Shown in pieces: positions 12,202 through 24,808 of a DNA stretch of 64,000 nt. The stretch spans positions 1 through 64,000 of the forward strand of contig JAANDG010000307.1 of the NCBI GenBank assembly GCA_036852015.1, in the 5' to 3' direction. The position numbers were made by a program, and so were the translations under genes. This DNA comes from Pelodera strongyloides (Eukaryota > Nematoda > Chromadorea > Rhabditida > Rhabditidae). The notes below the pieces were generated by a model. That model was not told the DNA's origin. It was given only the letters and a program-made list of their open reading frames with translations, and ran no database searches. Position 1 is the first letter of the stretch, and each line of letters begins with the position of its first letter.

Positions 12202-13597
12202 AACAAGATTCTGATCAGTTTTTGGAACCACAGGCAAATGAATGAGAGAAAAAAAACGCTTCAAACAGAACGTATAAGCTTTCTCTTCAGAATATTTATG
12301 TTGGACCATGTATGTTATAATTATAATGATATAAACAGAAAACCAATTTCTACAAGGCATCAAAGGACGTGCTATAGTGTAAAAACACTCTAGTTATAAT
12401 TCAGGTATAAATTAATAAATTCTCGAAGATTGACTGCAAAAAAGCATATACTTTTAAAAAACGAGTCAAATAATTAGGTAAGTTCAAGTTCCTGTATTGA
12501 TATCGTACACCGAGAATAAATAAATATCAATAAATCAAGAGTCAATACATTTCAAAGAGAAAAGAATACTTGAGGAGGCGGTGTTGGAAGAAAGGATAAA
12601 GGTTTGGGGACTTAGCTTCGATCCCCCGACTCTTACAAGGCGGAATATCTCTCTCTTCTTTTTTCTCTCTCTCTCTCTCCCTCCCACTCTTTCCCGCTTC
12701 TTCTATTCTCCCTCAACATCTCTCTCTCTCCCTCTCTCTCTCTTTTAAAGAAGTCAAACAAATATGGAAGTGTGTCCCACGTTTGACACGTTCAGAGGGA
12801 AGAGGGAAGGACTCCGAGATTGGTCTCAGAGACATCGTCGAAGGAAAAGTTCGGAGATTCTAAAATCAAACCTGAACACAAAAAGTGAATAATTACATTA
12901 ATAATAAATTAATAGTAAAGCCTTTACTCTTCAATTTTCTCCTTTGCCAAAACGGTGATTTAAAACATTAGTTTCAAAGCCTACTACTTGTTCCGCAGAC
13001 GTACTGAGCATTAGGCTACAATTCTAGAGTAAAAAATGCTGGACGTCTTCAGGGCTGCCTTATTTTTGCCTAACAGAGAGCCCAGTTAGCAGGGGAAAAT
13101 TGAAGCCCTTTACTCTGCAGTATTCGAAACTTAAAACTTCATAGTCATTATCCGGGGTCAGTCACAAACCTACTTATTTATTTGTTAGATAACACCGAGA
13201 TGCGCATCAAATAACACGTTGAAGCAGAAAAGAATGAATACGCTGCACACCAAACATACCAGATGAGCGGAGGAACACTATACACTGGTTGGCTGGTTGT
13301 GTGGAACCAATTTCTTTGTTTCGTTATCGACATGGTTTTCTATCTGAACTGCTTACTGGAATCAATATCTGCACCAATTCAAACTAACTCTCTGTATACC
13401 GTGACTGTAACTCTACACCCCCTGAGTGTCACAGTTTGTATACAAAACGAGGAGAATTTGCAGAGCAGAGGTGTACGTATAGGTAGCAGTCACTCGTCAT
13501 TTGATTCGAAAAATATAATTATATTATTTCTAAATGTTATTATTATATTTAATTTCTACTTTATTTTTTACTCTTCGAGAGACAACAACTATAAACG

Positions 13598-16500
13598 ATG
13601 ACGATGGTGAGCTTTATCCTTCTTTTATTGGCACCTTTATTTGTAATTTTCGTGACTTTCAGTTTAATTTGAATCAATTTGTTAAGAATTCAATAATAAA
13701 TTAGTTTAATTTTTTTCGTGACGCTGTGCAGGACTGTAGGTGAGAGGCATACGAGAGAGAGAGGGCGGGGATAGAGAGAGAGGATAGCGAGAGAAATAGA
13801 GAGAGTGAAGGGAGCGATAAACCATTAAATTACTGATTTGACGAATACAAATTTCTTTATGTTTCAGATGTGTACAATCGCACATACCACGAGGAGATCA
13901 GTGAATTTTCAAAGGCAATTCTAAAAGGCAACGATCCTACGGTAATGACGTACTTTACGTGCCAGTGTCATGTAGCATTCCCGAATGTCCAAGTACAGCG
14001 ACAAGTATTAAATTCTTGAAAATTCTGCAGAATTTGTGGACACATTTACAATATATAGCATGCACAAACCCACTATAAACATTCCTTGCGTAACATGTCA
14101 TGCATTTATCTCATACAGTTTCGTATCCAAAACTAAAGAATTTTCAAATTTCTCAGGTTGTTCCGAAGTGTGGTGATTCTCCAGTGGAAGTTACACTTCA
14201 ACTTAATATATTCCACTTTTCGATGGGACTACCGGATGATCCCTATGTGAAGTATAATGCAGTTCTGAACGCGGTAAGTTACCATCCCCCTCGAAAATCA
14301 AAGCAAATAAGATAATAAGACTTTTCCATCATTTTTGCTATGATGCTAAACACCTGACCTGAGATAATATGCAAATAGGAATGGGATAATACCGTAAGCA
14401 CATAATAATAAGCGATATTAGCAGTCCTTTTTTTGTCTAATGATAAACATGTACGTGTAAACATGTAAAAGTTTAATTATCCGAGGACAATTACCAATTG
14501 ATGTATGTATGTATGTAAACCCATTTGCAGAAGTGGAATGATTGTAAGGTTGGCTGGAACCCTATGGACTATAATGGCCGACAGAATGCGTATCTTGGAT
14601 CTTCTACCACAGGGATTTGGGTGCCCAAGATGGTGCCATGGCACAGGTATACATACATATTAAAGCGACAAGTCCCGTGGTTTTCAAACGGGCATAGTTA
14701 TACTGTATTTATTAAAACGACACGTCACTAGTGCATGCCTTTCATCCTGCTATAGCTGGGAATCTTTGCCAGAAGGGCAGAAAATTCCGCGGAGAACCTA
14801 GTTGTTCAAAAATACGTTTCAAACGTTACGTTACGTGAAAAATACGTTTGAATTCTTGACAACTGTGTTATTGATGGAATTTGTTTCAGTAATAACTGAT
14901 TGTCAGTGAAGAGCAATCCAGCTTATTGCATATGCGCTCGACCTTAGTAATTTGATAATTGTGCCTGTGTAGTTGTATCACACGTATTCAGAGGCTCTCC
15001 GACTCGAGCTTCACTCTCTGCCTGGGCTTTCAGACGAAATTTGAAGTTGAAAGTCTACGAAAAGGCTCATTTTCAGGTACTTTTACTTTATCATATACAT
15101 ATTGAAAAACTACAGTATCATAGTTGTATTATAATCCTGCCTTAAAGGGACAGGCCCATCAAAATAAACCTATATTTACGATACGTTCATAATGACTATC
15201 AAGCATTTTTATTACAATATATACAAACTAAATTTCACCATTATTCGCCCTGGAAAACTTTTTTCCAATGCGCTCAACGCATATGTATACCATAAAACTG
15301 CAGATTTCAAAGCTATATATGCAAATTTTAATCGCATTATAATTTCACGATGAATTTGCATAGACGACAAGGATATTTGCGGCTTTATGGTATACATTTA
15401 AGCTGAGCGCATCGTAAAAAAGCTTTCCATGGCAAATAAATGTGAAATTTAGTGTGTATATATTGTAATAAAAATGCTTGATAATCATTATGAACGTATC
15501 GTAAATATAGGTTTACTTTGATGGGCCTGTCCCTTTAACCTACATTAGTATATATGTACGTAACGAAGTCAAATTTCTTTACAATACCAGTGCCAAGAAA
15601 AAAACCTGATGGCATTTTTGTTGAGCCTTTGTCTTAAATTTATCGATTGATGTTTTTCATTATCGATTGATGGTTATTTATCGATTAATCATGATTTGCA
15701 GAACGCGCGTGTGACCCTCGCTATATCAACTATGGAGAAGACGGACTGTGTACCGGAGGGCTCATTTCCCACAGAGACACTCAGGTTTGATTATAATCAC
15801 AATGAAGCCAGTTGATAACTTATTGCATGATACTAGTTGTGCTTGTCGTGTTAAAGGGTCAGGCCCATTTCAAATGACCCCTATTTTTGATGATTCCATC
15901 TTATTCATTATGTCAAATATAGTAGGATACGATATTTTTCTAATTTTCAAGCGCAAAATTCACGCAGTATTCAGCAATTTACCATGGCCAGTCATACCCA
16001 ACTATTTACCGCAGTTGTCACGCCCCTTCGCGCTAATTGGGCAATATGCTCTATTGGGCGTGGCAATTGCGATATTGGCCAATTAGAGCGAAGGGGCGTG
16101 ACAACTGCGATAAATAGTTGGGTATGACTGGCCATGGTAAATTGCTGAATACTGCTTGACTTTTGCGCTTGAAAATTAGAAAAATATCGTATCCTACTAT
16201 ATTTGACATAATGAATAAGATGGAATCATCAAAAATAGGGGTCATTTGAAATGGGCCTGACCCTTTAAATGTGATGTTGTGGCACGTTAGGTTGTGTTAT
16301 AAAGTACGAATACCGGCACCTTCACAGTTCTCTCGGAACAAAAAATCTAAGGGAAAATTGCAAGAACCGTTTCCCCTTACCTTTACGAACATCTTTGAGT
16401 CCTGCGGTCCACATATTGATTTTTCGGAAAACAATAAATAACTAAACAAAAAAGAGCATGCAGAGTAAGTAATAATGGACAACTAATGTCAAATGTCAAC

Positions 16501-18738
16501 CAACAGGAACCCTAAGACACGACGCTTCACAACGGACGTATACTGACGAGGGACCAAAAAGGATACTGAATTTTCGAGCAAACTGGCGGACAAGCGCGCT
16601 CACACTTTCATTGCAACGCAGTTCAATGTCGACGATGCAGCTAGTTCGCCCACAAATAAGCCAAAGCCAAGTCCATTTTCAGATGTGTCGGGCATATCGT
16701 GAGCAAGGATCGTTTAAGTGATGTTGTTTTTCTCACCGGGGAGGGATATCCACTCACCAAGGGAATTATGAGTAAGAATTCTTTCATATTCCCGTTATTT
16801 GAGTAATATTCGAGGAACTTTTCGTCCAAGGTTTACAATTAGGCTACAAGGGAAGGGTCTATGGGTCGCAGTCGCAAATTGTTGAACACATATACTGCTA
16901 GAATATCAAGCCGAGGTTTAAGCTTAGGCTTAGGCTTAGGCTTAGGCTTAGGCTTAGGATTATCGCTGAAAAATTATATCAACCGCTTTCCAGATGTCCG
17001 TGACTGGGAAGATGTGAGAGTGAACGACTGGAAGCTGACTTCTAGCAGACAAAAGATTGTGGTTTTGGATCGGAATCAGAGTATCACGGAAACCGCGCCC
17101 GCCAGAGGGCATGAATCAATGAGGTAGTGTGTGTTCGTTGACGAAACTTGTCTTGCAAGCGGCGTGGTTTTGGCGGGCAACCTGCACGTTAGAACCCAAT
17201 GGCGTGTCACTGCCGCATGCACGCCATAACGTAGCCACTTGCACGCCAAGTTGTACGTTGTAATTAGCCAACACTTTCCAAAACTCAAATTGTTCGGTCA
17301 ACTTGCTAGATCTACGGTAAGGTGACACCGTACTGTAACAAACAGAGACTTTTAAGCTGCACATTTTACCCCGCGATGAGATGGCAAACTACCGCACTAA
17401 TCTTTCTCTGTCTCGAACAGCTGTAAATGGCTCGCCATGCTCTAGCCGCTCAGCAACTGAACACTGAACGTGGTGTCTCCTTCACAGAATCCACCGTAAT
17501 CCTTCACAATTCCTTCCAGGTCGGCGTTCCAACTGGAACTTGTCTTCACCCGTTCCTCTTCGTCTCTTGTCGTGATCTCCTTTCCTCCACTCTTTATCTC
17601 TGCACTCTGGCTGACCGCCTCGTTCTTTTTACCAGTACAGTACTCTCCGCCAATTATCGTCGCCTCGTTTATCTTCTATTCTACCGTACTCAGAGATGTA
17701 TTCGAATTCATTCCAGTCTATAATAATAGTCTTGGAGGTGAAGGTAAGGAAAGATTAATTTTTGTTGTCTAATTATTTACACGGAGAGGAAAAGAGGGTT
17801 TTAGCGAATGGTAAACGAGTATTGGTGTTCTATTGCTAATTGTTTTGCTAATTTTCTGTGGTATTTATAAGTAGCCAAGTGAAGAGAAATCATAATTATG
17901 ACAATTATCAATTAAGGTCTTGCTATTCTGTTCCTCTGGCTCGGCTCGTCCTTCTCTCTAATTCTCAACGTGCTGCTCATTCATTTCTCTGCAAGACTCC
18001 AGTCCTTCTCAGTCCTTCTTGTTGGATGCCTGGAATACGCCCCTTACTTCGCCCGGATGGAGGCACACTACCTAAATTCACATAAATATGGTTCGTTTCA
18101 TTTGCATTACTATTATTAGCATTTATTTTCTATTCGAATTCGCATACCTTGGGAGGACTGAAGGCTCAGCACGTGCCTGCCATATTTTGTTAGCTTTGGA
18201 CCTCGCCCAAGCATTCATATTAGTTCAACATGTCCTTACTACACACTACAACTAAAACACCTAATTCTCAGGCTTAGGCTTAAGCTTAGTCTATTACTGT
18301 AGGCAGTAGTTGAATACAGGTTGACGTTAGACTTGATCGCAACACTACGTTGAGGTCCTCATTGTTAGCCGACTAGACTATGAGTATGAGTTCCAGTGAC
18401 CGTGGCCCAATATCCATGTTTCCACTGTATAGAAAACAAAAGATTGCCCAAACCACAGAAAACCCGTCACTAGCCTGTCACCAAATGGTTTTCACAAAAA
18501 AAACGTCGTGGTCCCATTTGGTGACCATGTGGCGACCAAACGACGACGGGTTTTGAAAAGGTCACGAGGACAAAAGCCGTCGCCAAATGGGTTTCTCTGT
18601 TTTTTTGACAGTAATAATTACAAAACTTTTTCAGATCGTCTCCGTCTAAATCTCCTCCCTCCACCACTTCTCTACATAAGAGCAGTTTTCGGAATATTTT
18701 CGTTTCTCATCTTTCTAGTTGTATTATTACTGTGGTAG
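13598..18738 (+). CDS. Divergent pentameric (Cys-loop) ligand-gated ion channel subunit
   Basis: Exons 13598-13661 (donor uncertain), 13868-13941, 14157-14273, 14531-14646, 14992-15076, 15702-15784, 16683-16771, 16994-17123, 17520-17743, 17917-18090, 18635-18738. Phases close throughout, giving about 419 residues. A signal peptide (MTMVSFILLLLAPLFVIF) leads into the extracellular domain: VTLQLNIFHFSMG, then KWNDCKVGWNPMDYNG and GIWVPKMVPW match the conserved W.D..L.W.P and IW.PD blocks. The Cys-loop is C168 to C181, with FPTE where family members have FPxD and 12 rather than 13 intervening residues. M1 is LVVISFPPLFISALWLTASF, M2 about PPIIVASFIFYSTVLRDVFE, M3 LAILFLWLGSSFSLILNVLL, and M4 ends IFSFLIFLVVLLLW at the stop. 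The M3-M4 loop is short. No vicinal Cys pair is seen in loop C. Ligand and ion selectivity cannot be read from the sequence. Confidence 0.8.
15142..15538. mobile_element. TTAA-bounded fold-back element, family B
   Basis: Arms start TTAAAGGGACAGGCCCATC and are nearly 190 bases each, inverted around a short centre. The ends resemble family A over the first 18 bases but the bodies differ. It lies in an intron of the ion-channel gene. Confidence 0.7.
15851..16268. mobile_element. TTAA-bounded fold-back element, family A, copy 2
   Basis: Same ends and arms as 11746-12201 but slightly shorter, with fewer internal tandem units. It lies in the ion-channel intron between the two exons that each supply one Cys of the Cys-loop. 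Confidence 0.75.
16917..16963. repeat. Short (CTTAGG)n array
   Basis: Six or so head-to-tail CTTAGG/TTAGGC hexamers in an intron of the ion-channel gene. Shorter relatives occur near 18270-18295 and 41213-41240. The hexamer equals the nematode telomere unit, but such short arrays also arise as simple repeats. Confidence 0.7.
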
Positions 18739-19019
18739 CTTTTGAGTGGTCATCCATGCTCCATGCTGATCTTCCTTTTTTCCAATTTTGAGCTGTGCTT
18801 GTACCTTATGCTTTGCTCATGACGCCGCGCTCCGATTATGCAATTATGCTACTTAATTTATTATTTGTTAAATCGAATGATTGTTTATTTATTTTCTCAA
18901 AATAAAATTCAAGCTTATAAGTCGTTCTTTCTCCCCTTGAGTCAGAGGGGCATTTCAGAGTTGAGCTTTGTGTAACGACCTGGACATCAGTGCTGGCGAA
19001 CACAACAAAATTTCGCCAG

Positions 19020-19147
19020 ACCTCTCCTCTTTCTTTTCTCTTTCTCTTTCTCTTTGAGAGGGATTCTCTTCTCTTTCTCTTTCTCTTGAAGAGGTTTATA
19101 TTTTTTCTCTCTTCTCTTTCTCTTTCTCTTTTCTCTTTCTTTCTCTT

Positions 19148-19222
<75 letters not shown>

Positions 19223-19262
19223 TCCTTCTCCGTTGGTTCTCCTCTCTTCCTCCTCCTTCTCT
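19020..19262. repeat. CT-rich low-complexity tract
   Basis: Mixed CTTT/CT tandem repeats, ending in a run of about 20 CT. The reading frames across it encode Ser/Leu/Phe or Arg/Glu/Lys repeats and are artefacts. Confidence 0.9.
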
Positions 19263-19947
19263 TGCTCCTTTCCATCTGGAATGACTTCACAAAAACACAT
19301 AAAATTGGCACGTATTTTTCTGTCCGAGGTTCAAATCGTTCGCAGGATAATGGGAAATTTCTTGAAGCATTTTCTATTTCTCGAAAGATTTCGTCCTAAA
19401 AATATACCTACATACGGTATGTATTAGTGACGCAGCAAAGCAAGCCTTCACAAGAAAACAAACAACTGGCTTGCCCCGATACGAAACAACAAATTCGTAT
19501 GGATTTCGCGAAGACAGACGTAATGGGCTATTTGAATCCTTGCCCAGATGATATTAATTGAGTGTTCGAGAACACAGTAAAGTTTTATAGCAACAAGATG
19601 CTACAGTTTAATGTTCTGAAATTTTACATTGTTTTGAAACAGTTTCTCATTGATGATTCATTTCATACGATGAAGTATTCTTACGTGCTCAGTCACTAAA
19701 CGAAATCACGGTTCCGAAATACGATGACGGTTGTGAATGAAATATTTGGATTTTGAAACAAATCAATACGCCAAGTCACCTTGTTTGTATCTGTATTTAT
19801 GCAGAACGCACCTAGTGGAAAGATTTGTAAACGAACTGAAATGGTATGCATAAGATTACGAAGTGCCAGCAAAGTTAGATACTTTAGCTTTCTATGAAGA
19901 AGTGTTGATTATAGATATTCGCTCTACTTGTATTGTTAGAAGTTTAG

Positions 19948-20307
19948 TTAAAGGGATCGGCTCACCTCAAATCGTGTCTGTTTTTTCTGTTTCTTTATTT
20001 TCTATAAAGGATAATAAAAATTTGGAATACAAAAAGTAGTGTTATATTTCAATACTCACGAAGATATTAGGTGATAAAGTGGTGGATCGATCGGCCCGAA
20101 ATGAAAAAGTGTTAATTGTCCCATACAAACAAGGCAGGACAATTACACTTTTTCATTTCGGGCCGATCGATCCACCACTTTATCACCTAATATTCGTGAG
20201 TATTGAAATAGAACACTACTTTTTGTATTCCAAATTTTTATTATCCCTTATAGAAAATAAAGAAACAAAAAAAACAGACACGATTTGAGGTGAGCCGATC
20301 CCTTTAA
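19948..20307. mobile_element. TTAA-bounded fold-back element, family C
   Basis: Arms start TTAAAGGGATCGGCTCACC, are almost perfectly inverted over about 170 bases, and meet near 20120. The pairing is close to full length, so transcripts across it would form a long hairpin. Confidence 0.75.
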
Positions 20308-20484
20308 AGCGAACTACCGGCCCCGTTTTTGAAACACTGAGTACCCCAGAATTCTTATGCAGCGTATGCAAATGTGTATAAATTAGAATCAAAAATCGAG
20401 CTGAATTCGAGTAAATTAGCAAAAATACGTGAGAACTTAGCTGTACACGACGCTTTTTAAAAACCAGCCGGTATTTCACTTTAA
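20304..20484. mobile_element. TTAA-bounded element, family D (ACCGG...TTTTGAAAC ends)
   Basis: Begins TTAAAGCGAACTACCGGCC and ends GCCGGTATTTCACTTTAA, sharing a TTAA with the family C element on its left. Similar copies are at 11698, 58563 and, degenerate, at 33520-33690. Confidence 0.65.
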
Positions 20485-21593
20485 AGGGAATGTCAAGCCG
20501 GTTTTTCATGTTGGGCTCAAAAAAAGCTTATGTTTTGAAGGTGAGGAAAGTGAAAATAAAAATAAACAAAAACTTTCATATAAGAAGAAAAACAATTTCA
20601 AACCGCTCCAAAAACTCCTTCAGTATGGGATTCGAGTCGTGCGGACAAAGCTAAGCCAAATCTTTGTCCACGGGACGTTTGAATTTACGAGGCTGTTAGA
20701 CAGCAAAGAAAAAGAGGAGGGCGCGAGAGAAATTTTTTTAAGTCAGCAAAGAAAAAGAGGAGAGCGCGAGAGAAATTGTGTAAACTACGGTAGTTGTTAC
20801 AGCGTGTTATAGAATATCTGTGAATCAGGCTTGACATTCGCTTTAAACTACGAAAGAAACGTCGTAGTCACGATCTCTGTATCTTTCTTGTCCCCACCAC
20901 CTGATGTCCGGTCTAGTCAGGTCAGCGGGGGTGGAGGACAAGGACCTAAAGACTAACAACAAGATCCAAGGCCAACTCCAACTTCTCAAAATAATTAATC
21001 AATCATTTCGAAAATACAGAGTCTTCCCTGACAACCACCAGCTGATCTCATGCTTCGTCTACTTCATTCTTGATTGATAAAGAAAAAGTAGTGATTAGAA
21101 TTATGCACGATATGGGCAATTTTTCATTCCATCACAAGTATTGTGTTTGTTTGGGAAATATTATTACCTTTGGAAAGTATGTCACGTTATATCATATACT
21201 CTGGCTTTAGGCTGGAGCAGACATATTCAAAGCTCAATAAAGCTCTTCAATGTGTCACAATATGATGAAATCGACCTATCAATACTGACTCACCCTCTCC
21301 CATGTGTTCTCATCAATTATTTGGGTGCTTATCCCCGGGAAGAATGTTCCCGGGTGCGTCCCACTGCGGGGGTGCTTATGTCCCTGATATCCAGAGAGTT
21401 CCTCAGCAATGACCTATGTTCAGGTAGGCGGAGTCTGATATAATGTCAACCTATCACGACGGATGGGCGGTGCTTAAATCCAAAATGGGCGGAGTTTGCC
21501 AGCTTTGAGGTCCCAAATTTAAGCCCCAAATCTCACAAGAACTTCGGATCTCCCCTAGCTCTTCACTTGTTCACTTAACTACAGACTACAAAT

Positions 21594-24500
21594 ATGTCCA
21601 CACGTGCCGTCGCCTCCGGAATCGGATTCTCCGTCGTCGCCAAGGTAAATTTACTTGATGAATGGAATTCTTGTGTATAGATACAAACTACAAAATATAT
21701 GTGTATATGATAGGAAGAAATACTGTAGTACTGTCTTATAAAAAATTTCCATCTCACGAACCTTCTATGTTGACAAAATATCCTTTTGATTTCCTTGAGG
21801 TGACCGATAAATTAAAATGCAGCACGTTGTGATGTTGAAGCGATCAGTCATCATATGACTGTTTTTGATTTATGTCGCATTGTTCGAATCAACGCTTACT
21901 TATCGATTGACGTTATTGATTATTTCTAGCAAGCCTCCAAGTACAATGAGAAGGAGGGAGAGGCCATCCTTGAGTGGATCAAGAGGGTCTCAGGAGAGAA
22001 CATCAGCACATCCGGAGATAGGGACAACTTTGTGAAACTGCTCAAGGACGGAACCCTCCTTTGCAAGTGAGTCTTTCCGAAACCATACTTAGGTTTTGTA
22101 ACCAGCTGATTACGGCCTTGTGGTTGCTAGGTAACATGTTAAAGAGGAATGACACCCGGTTTTTGGACCGTAGGTTGAAACATTTGTAATTCCCATGTAG
22201 TCTATAGTAAGGGTAGATCTTGGAGCATTTACGACTCCCGGAAGATAAATGCTCGAAGATCTACCCTTGCTATCTATAATCTTCTCCCATAATGGATCGT
22301 ATCTCAACATGTAGTCTATGCAAATAACTGCGCGACATTGTTTTTATTCTAATCGTACTCGTTTGTATATGGTGCATAGGAATGCAGTTCTTCCACCCAC
22401 GTTTCCGAATCATTCTCTTATACAAATTGAAGGTTGAAATATGGCGACACCTTGAGCATGCCCATTGAATCGAATATCACTTTCTAAAATGTTCATTTTT
22501 TGAAAGGCTATGAGAACGTTTTTCTCGTACCCGACTATTCGAATTTGTTCACTTTCGCCCTTCGGCTCCTTATTTTGTTGTTTGGGGTCGATGGCACTCG
22601 CCTACGCTCTAACTGTCAGTTGTCAAATCTATTTTTTCTCTCGCTCACGCTTCTCTCTCATCAGTACTGAGAAAATACCCTATCCCTCGCCCTCTCTCCA
22701 TCTCTGCGTCTTGACGGGGCGAATCTCACCCAAGCTTTACACTGCCCCTTTCACTGAGTATTGTTGCCGTCCGAGGATGTAAACTAAATGATTAATTAGA
22801 AGTTACAGCAAATATGACCCTGACAATTGGTTTAACAAACCATAAGACCTAAATTTCTCTTATTATTGAGCTGAATGTGATGCGCAAAGTCGAAATCATG
22901 GGTAACTTTCTACCCATTTTTTTACCAATATCCTAATTGAGCTGAGAAATGTGATGGTTAACTTTCTAGTCACTTTCTTTACCAGTGTCCTAAATGAACC
23001 AACGGGCGTACTATTATGAATATGGGCTACATTATGTATTTCTCGGTGTCGACTTCGCCATAACACGTGTGGCAATCATTGGGTTATTATTGTACAGGTA
23101 AAAAATGTCGCCTTCCTAATATATAATACTAGAACGTGGTTTCTCTTATGTTACTCTAATGGGAGAGCTGACTCAGATATCTTTGCCTTGATCGTTAACG
23201 TTTTTAACTCTGAAACCCGAGAAATGTGCAAGTTTAACAGCAATGTTGTGTATCGTTTGGACACTTAGTGCACGAAAAAAAGAACAGAAGAGAAGAAAAC
23301 TTTTCGAATAAAAAGCAGTCAGCTGTTTACTCGGAAATAGAGGGAAATAACAGTCTGTTGATCTATCAATCATCGTTTTTGCCGATGCCGAAGTGTAAAC
23401 ATTGTACAGAAGCACGGGTTCGTGGATATTTACTTTTACTTTTCGTGGGGGCTCTGGCACAAACAAAGACTTTATTTTGTCCTAGATTCCACCAAACATA
23501 GTTCTTCTACGCTGTGTAAGGAGTAGTACGGTAGAGTGAAACTGCGAGAGAGAGAGAGAGAGAGAGATAAATAGAAGACTTCGAAGGTAATCCGAGTATT
23601 GTGAAATGAATAAAACATACTTTCTTCAGACTTGCTAACGGAATCGAAGCCGGAAGTGTAAAGAAGATCCAGAAGCCCATCTCCAACTTCGCCTGCATGG
23701 AAAACATTAACTCCTTCGTCGAGGTGAGTAATTTGTATTTTATAGTTTGCAGTCCATAGGAGATAATGCAAACTACAGTGCTCGCGCGATCGATTTACGA
23801 ATGCGAATACGTAGAGTAGTGCAGTAAATAAGCATACTATGTAGTTCGTGTTCCACTCGATTCTATGCGTATCACACTTGGCTGGTACCTACACTAGACC
23901 CGAAATGGATGGGCCGCCACACATGGTCGGCATTTTTCGTAAGCCGCTCACTGGCCAAAGTTTAATGTTGCAGTCGTCGTAGAGTTTTTACATTGGAAAC
24001 TGAAACTTCCAAAAATATGTTTCTGTAGTTAGTGGAGTTCCTGAAAATAATCAATAAATTTATTTCTACCCTTTGCAGGCCGCCAAGAAATTCGGAGTGC
24101 CCACAGAGGAGACCTTCCAGACCGTCGACCTCTTCGAAGGCCGTGATATCTTCGCCGTCTCCATGACTCTGCTCTCTCTTGGACGTGTGGTCAGTCGATT
24201 ATCGATTGAATTATCGATTGTTTTAGCTTAGTTTAAGCATTATCGATTGATTTGTACGAGGAGACACATAGGCCCAATCACTAATAAGAATTAATATTAA
24301 TAATTAATATTGTTGACGTGATAATTCCCTAACAAAGGTAACTTGTTTTTGAATTGTGTTCGCAGTTCTAGAATAGAAGAATTTCAAAGAAAACATTAAC
24401 ATTTTGTTTTGCTTTTCATTTACAATGATATAATCAAACCATTTGATTTATCCAATTAACATTTGATGTGATGTCTAACAGCTTATCCTTTGTTTCTTTT

Positions 24501-24808
24501 TTTTTAGCTTCAAAAGCAAGGAAAGACGAATCCTTATGCCTGATTAAACCCCCGGCCGGGATACACCTTTACCCAGCTGCAGTTTATTCTCCATTCCAAT
24601 GCGTGTGTTCCCCCTAGTTTTGTAAGTAAGTGCTACGGAGGTAACGTTGATGTCTACGTCTATTCAGGAACAATAGCTTAAAAAACCATCGAGCCAATAT
24701 AAATATATTGTTTGATTTGGCAGAAGAACTACAGTATCCTTTCCAGTCTAATCGTAACTCTATCCATTTCAGCTTGAGAAGAAGGGCAAGGATCACCCCA
24801 AGCTCTAA
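21594..24808 (+). CDS. Transgelin/calponin-family actin-binding protein with alternative last exons
   Basis: Exons 21594-21644, 21930-22066, 23630-23723, 24079-24189, then either 24508-24543 or 24773-24808. The product is about 142 residues. It is a single type-3 calponin-homology domain: [33 protein letters not shown], then NINSFVEAAKKFGV and [20 protein letters not shown], matching transgelin/muscle protein 20 members that bundle actin filaments. No calponin-type repeat follows the domain. Both candidate last exons start in phase 0 after a good acceptor and encode related 11-residue tails, [11 protein letters not shown] or [11 protein letters not shown], each followed by a stop. A poly(A) signal AATAAA near 24966 follows the second. 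The start is the first ATG with a clean open frame to a good donor. Confidence 0.9.

Larger units (their letters stand above)
10060..13597. other. Intergenic region between lectin and channel genes
   Basis: These 3.5 kb lie between divergently transcribed genes and so should hold both promoters. I see no coding exons. It contains an AG microsatellite (10630-10680), the TTAA fold-back elements at 11698-12201, a CT-rich block (12660-12745), and short dispersed repeat fragments (for example around 12970-13060 and 13175-13220) with relatives at about 7.8, 25.2, 29.4 and 32.7 kb. Confidence 0.5.
18739..21593. other. Intergenic region upstream of the transgelin gene
   Basis: Holds a long CT-rich tract (19020-19260), two abutting TTAA elements (19948-20484), a direct repeat around 20700-20775 containing AGCAAAGAAAAAGAGGAG, and the presumed promoter and 5' UTR just before 21594. 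An open frame at 21141-21443 shows no family resemblance and I do not call it a gene. Confidence 0.5.

Noticed and set aside
11769..16245. Four similar open frames beginning MTPIFDDPIC/MTPIFDDSI
   Set aside because: All lie in the inverted arms of the TTAA family A elements. The resemblance comes from the repeat and not from a conserved protein.
16683..16771. Exon resembling the start of a BTB domain (RLSDVVFLTGEGYPLTKGIM)
   Set aside because: Phase and context place it inside the ion-channel gene. It supplies the second Cys of the Cys-loop and joins cleanly to both neighbours.
18836..19427. Open frames rich in Arg/Glu/Lys or Ser/Leu
   Set aside because: Products of the CT-rich low-complexity tract.
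21141..21443. 100-residue open frame upstream of transgelin
   Set aside because: No recognisable domain, no splice partner, and it sits where the promoter is expected.
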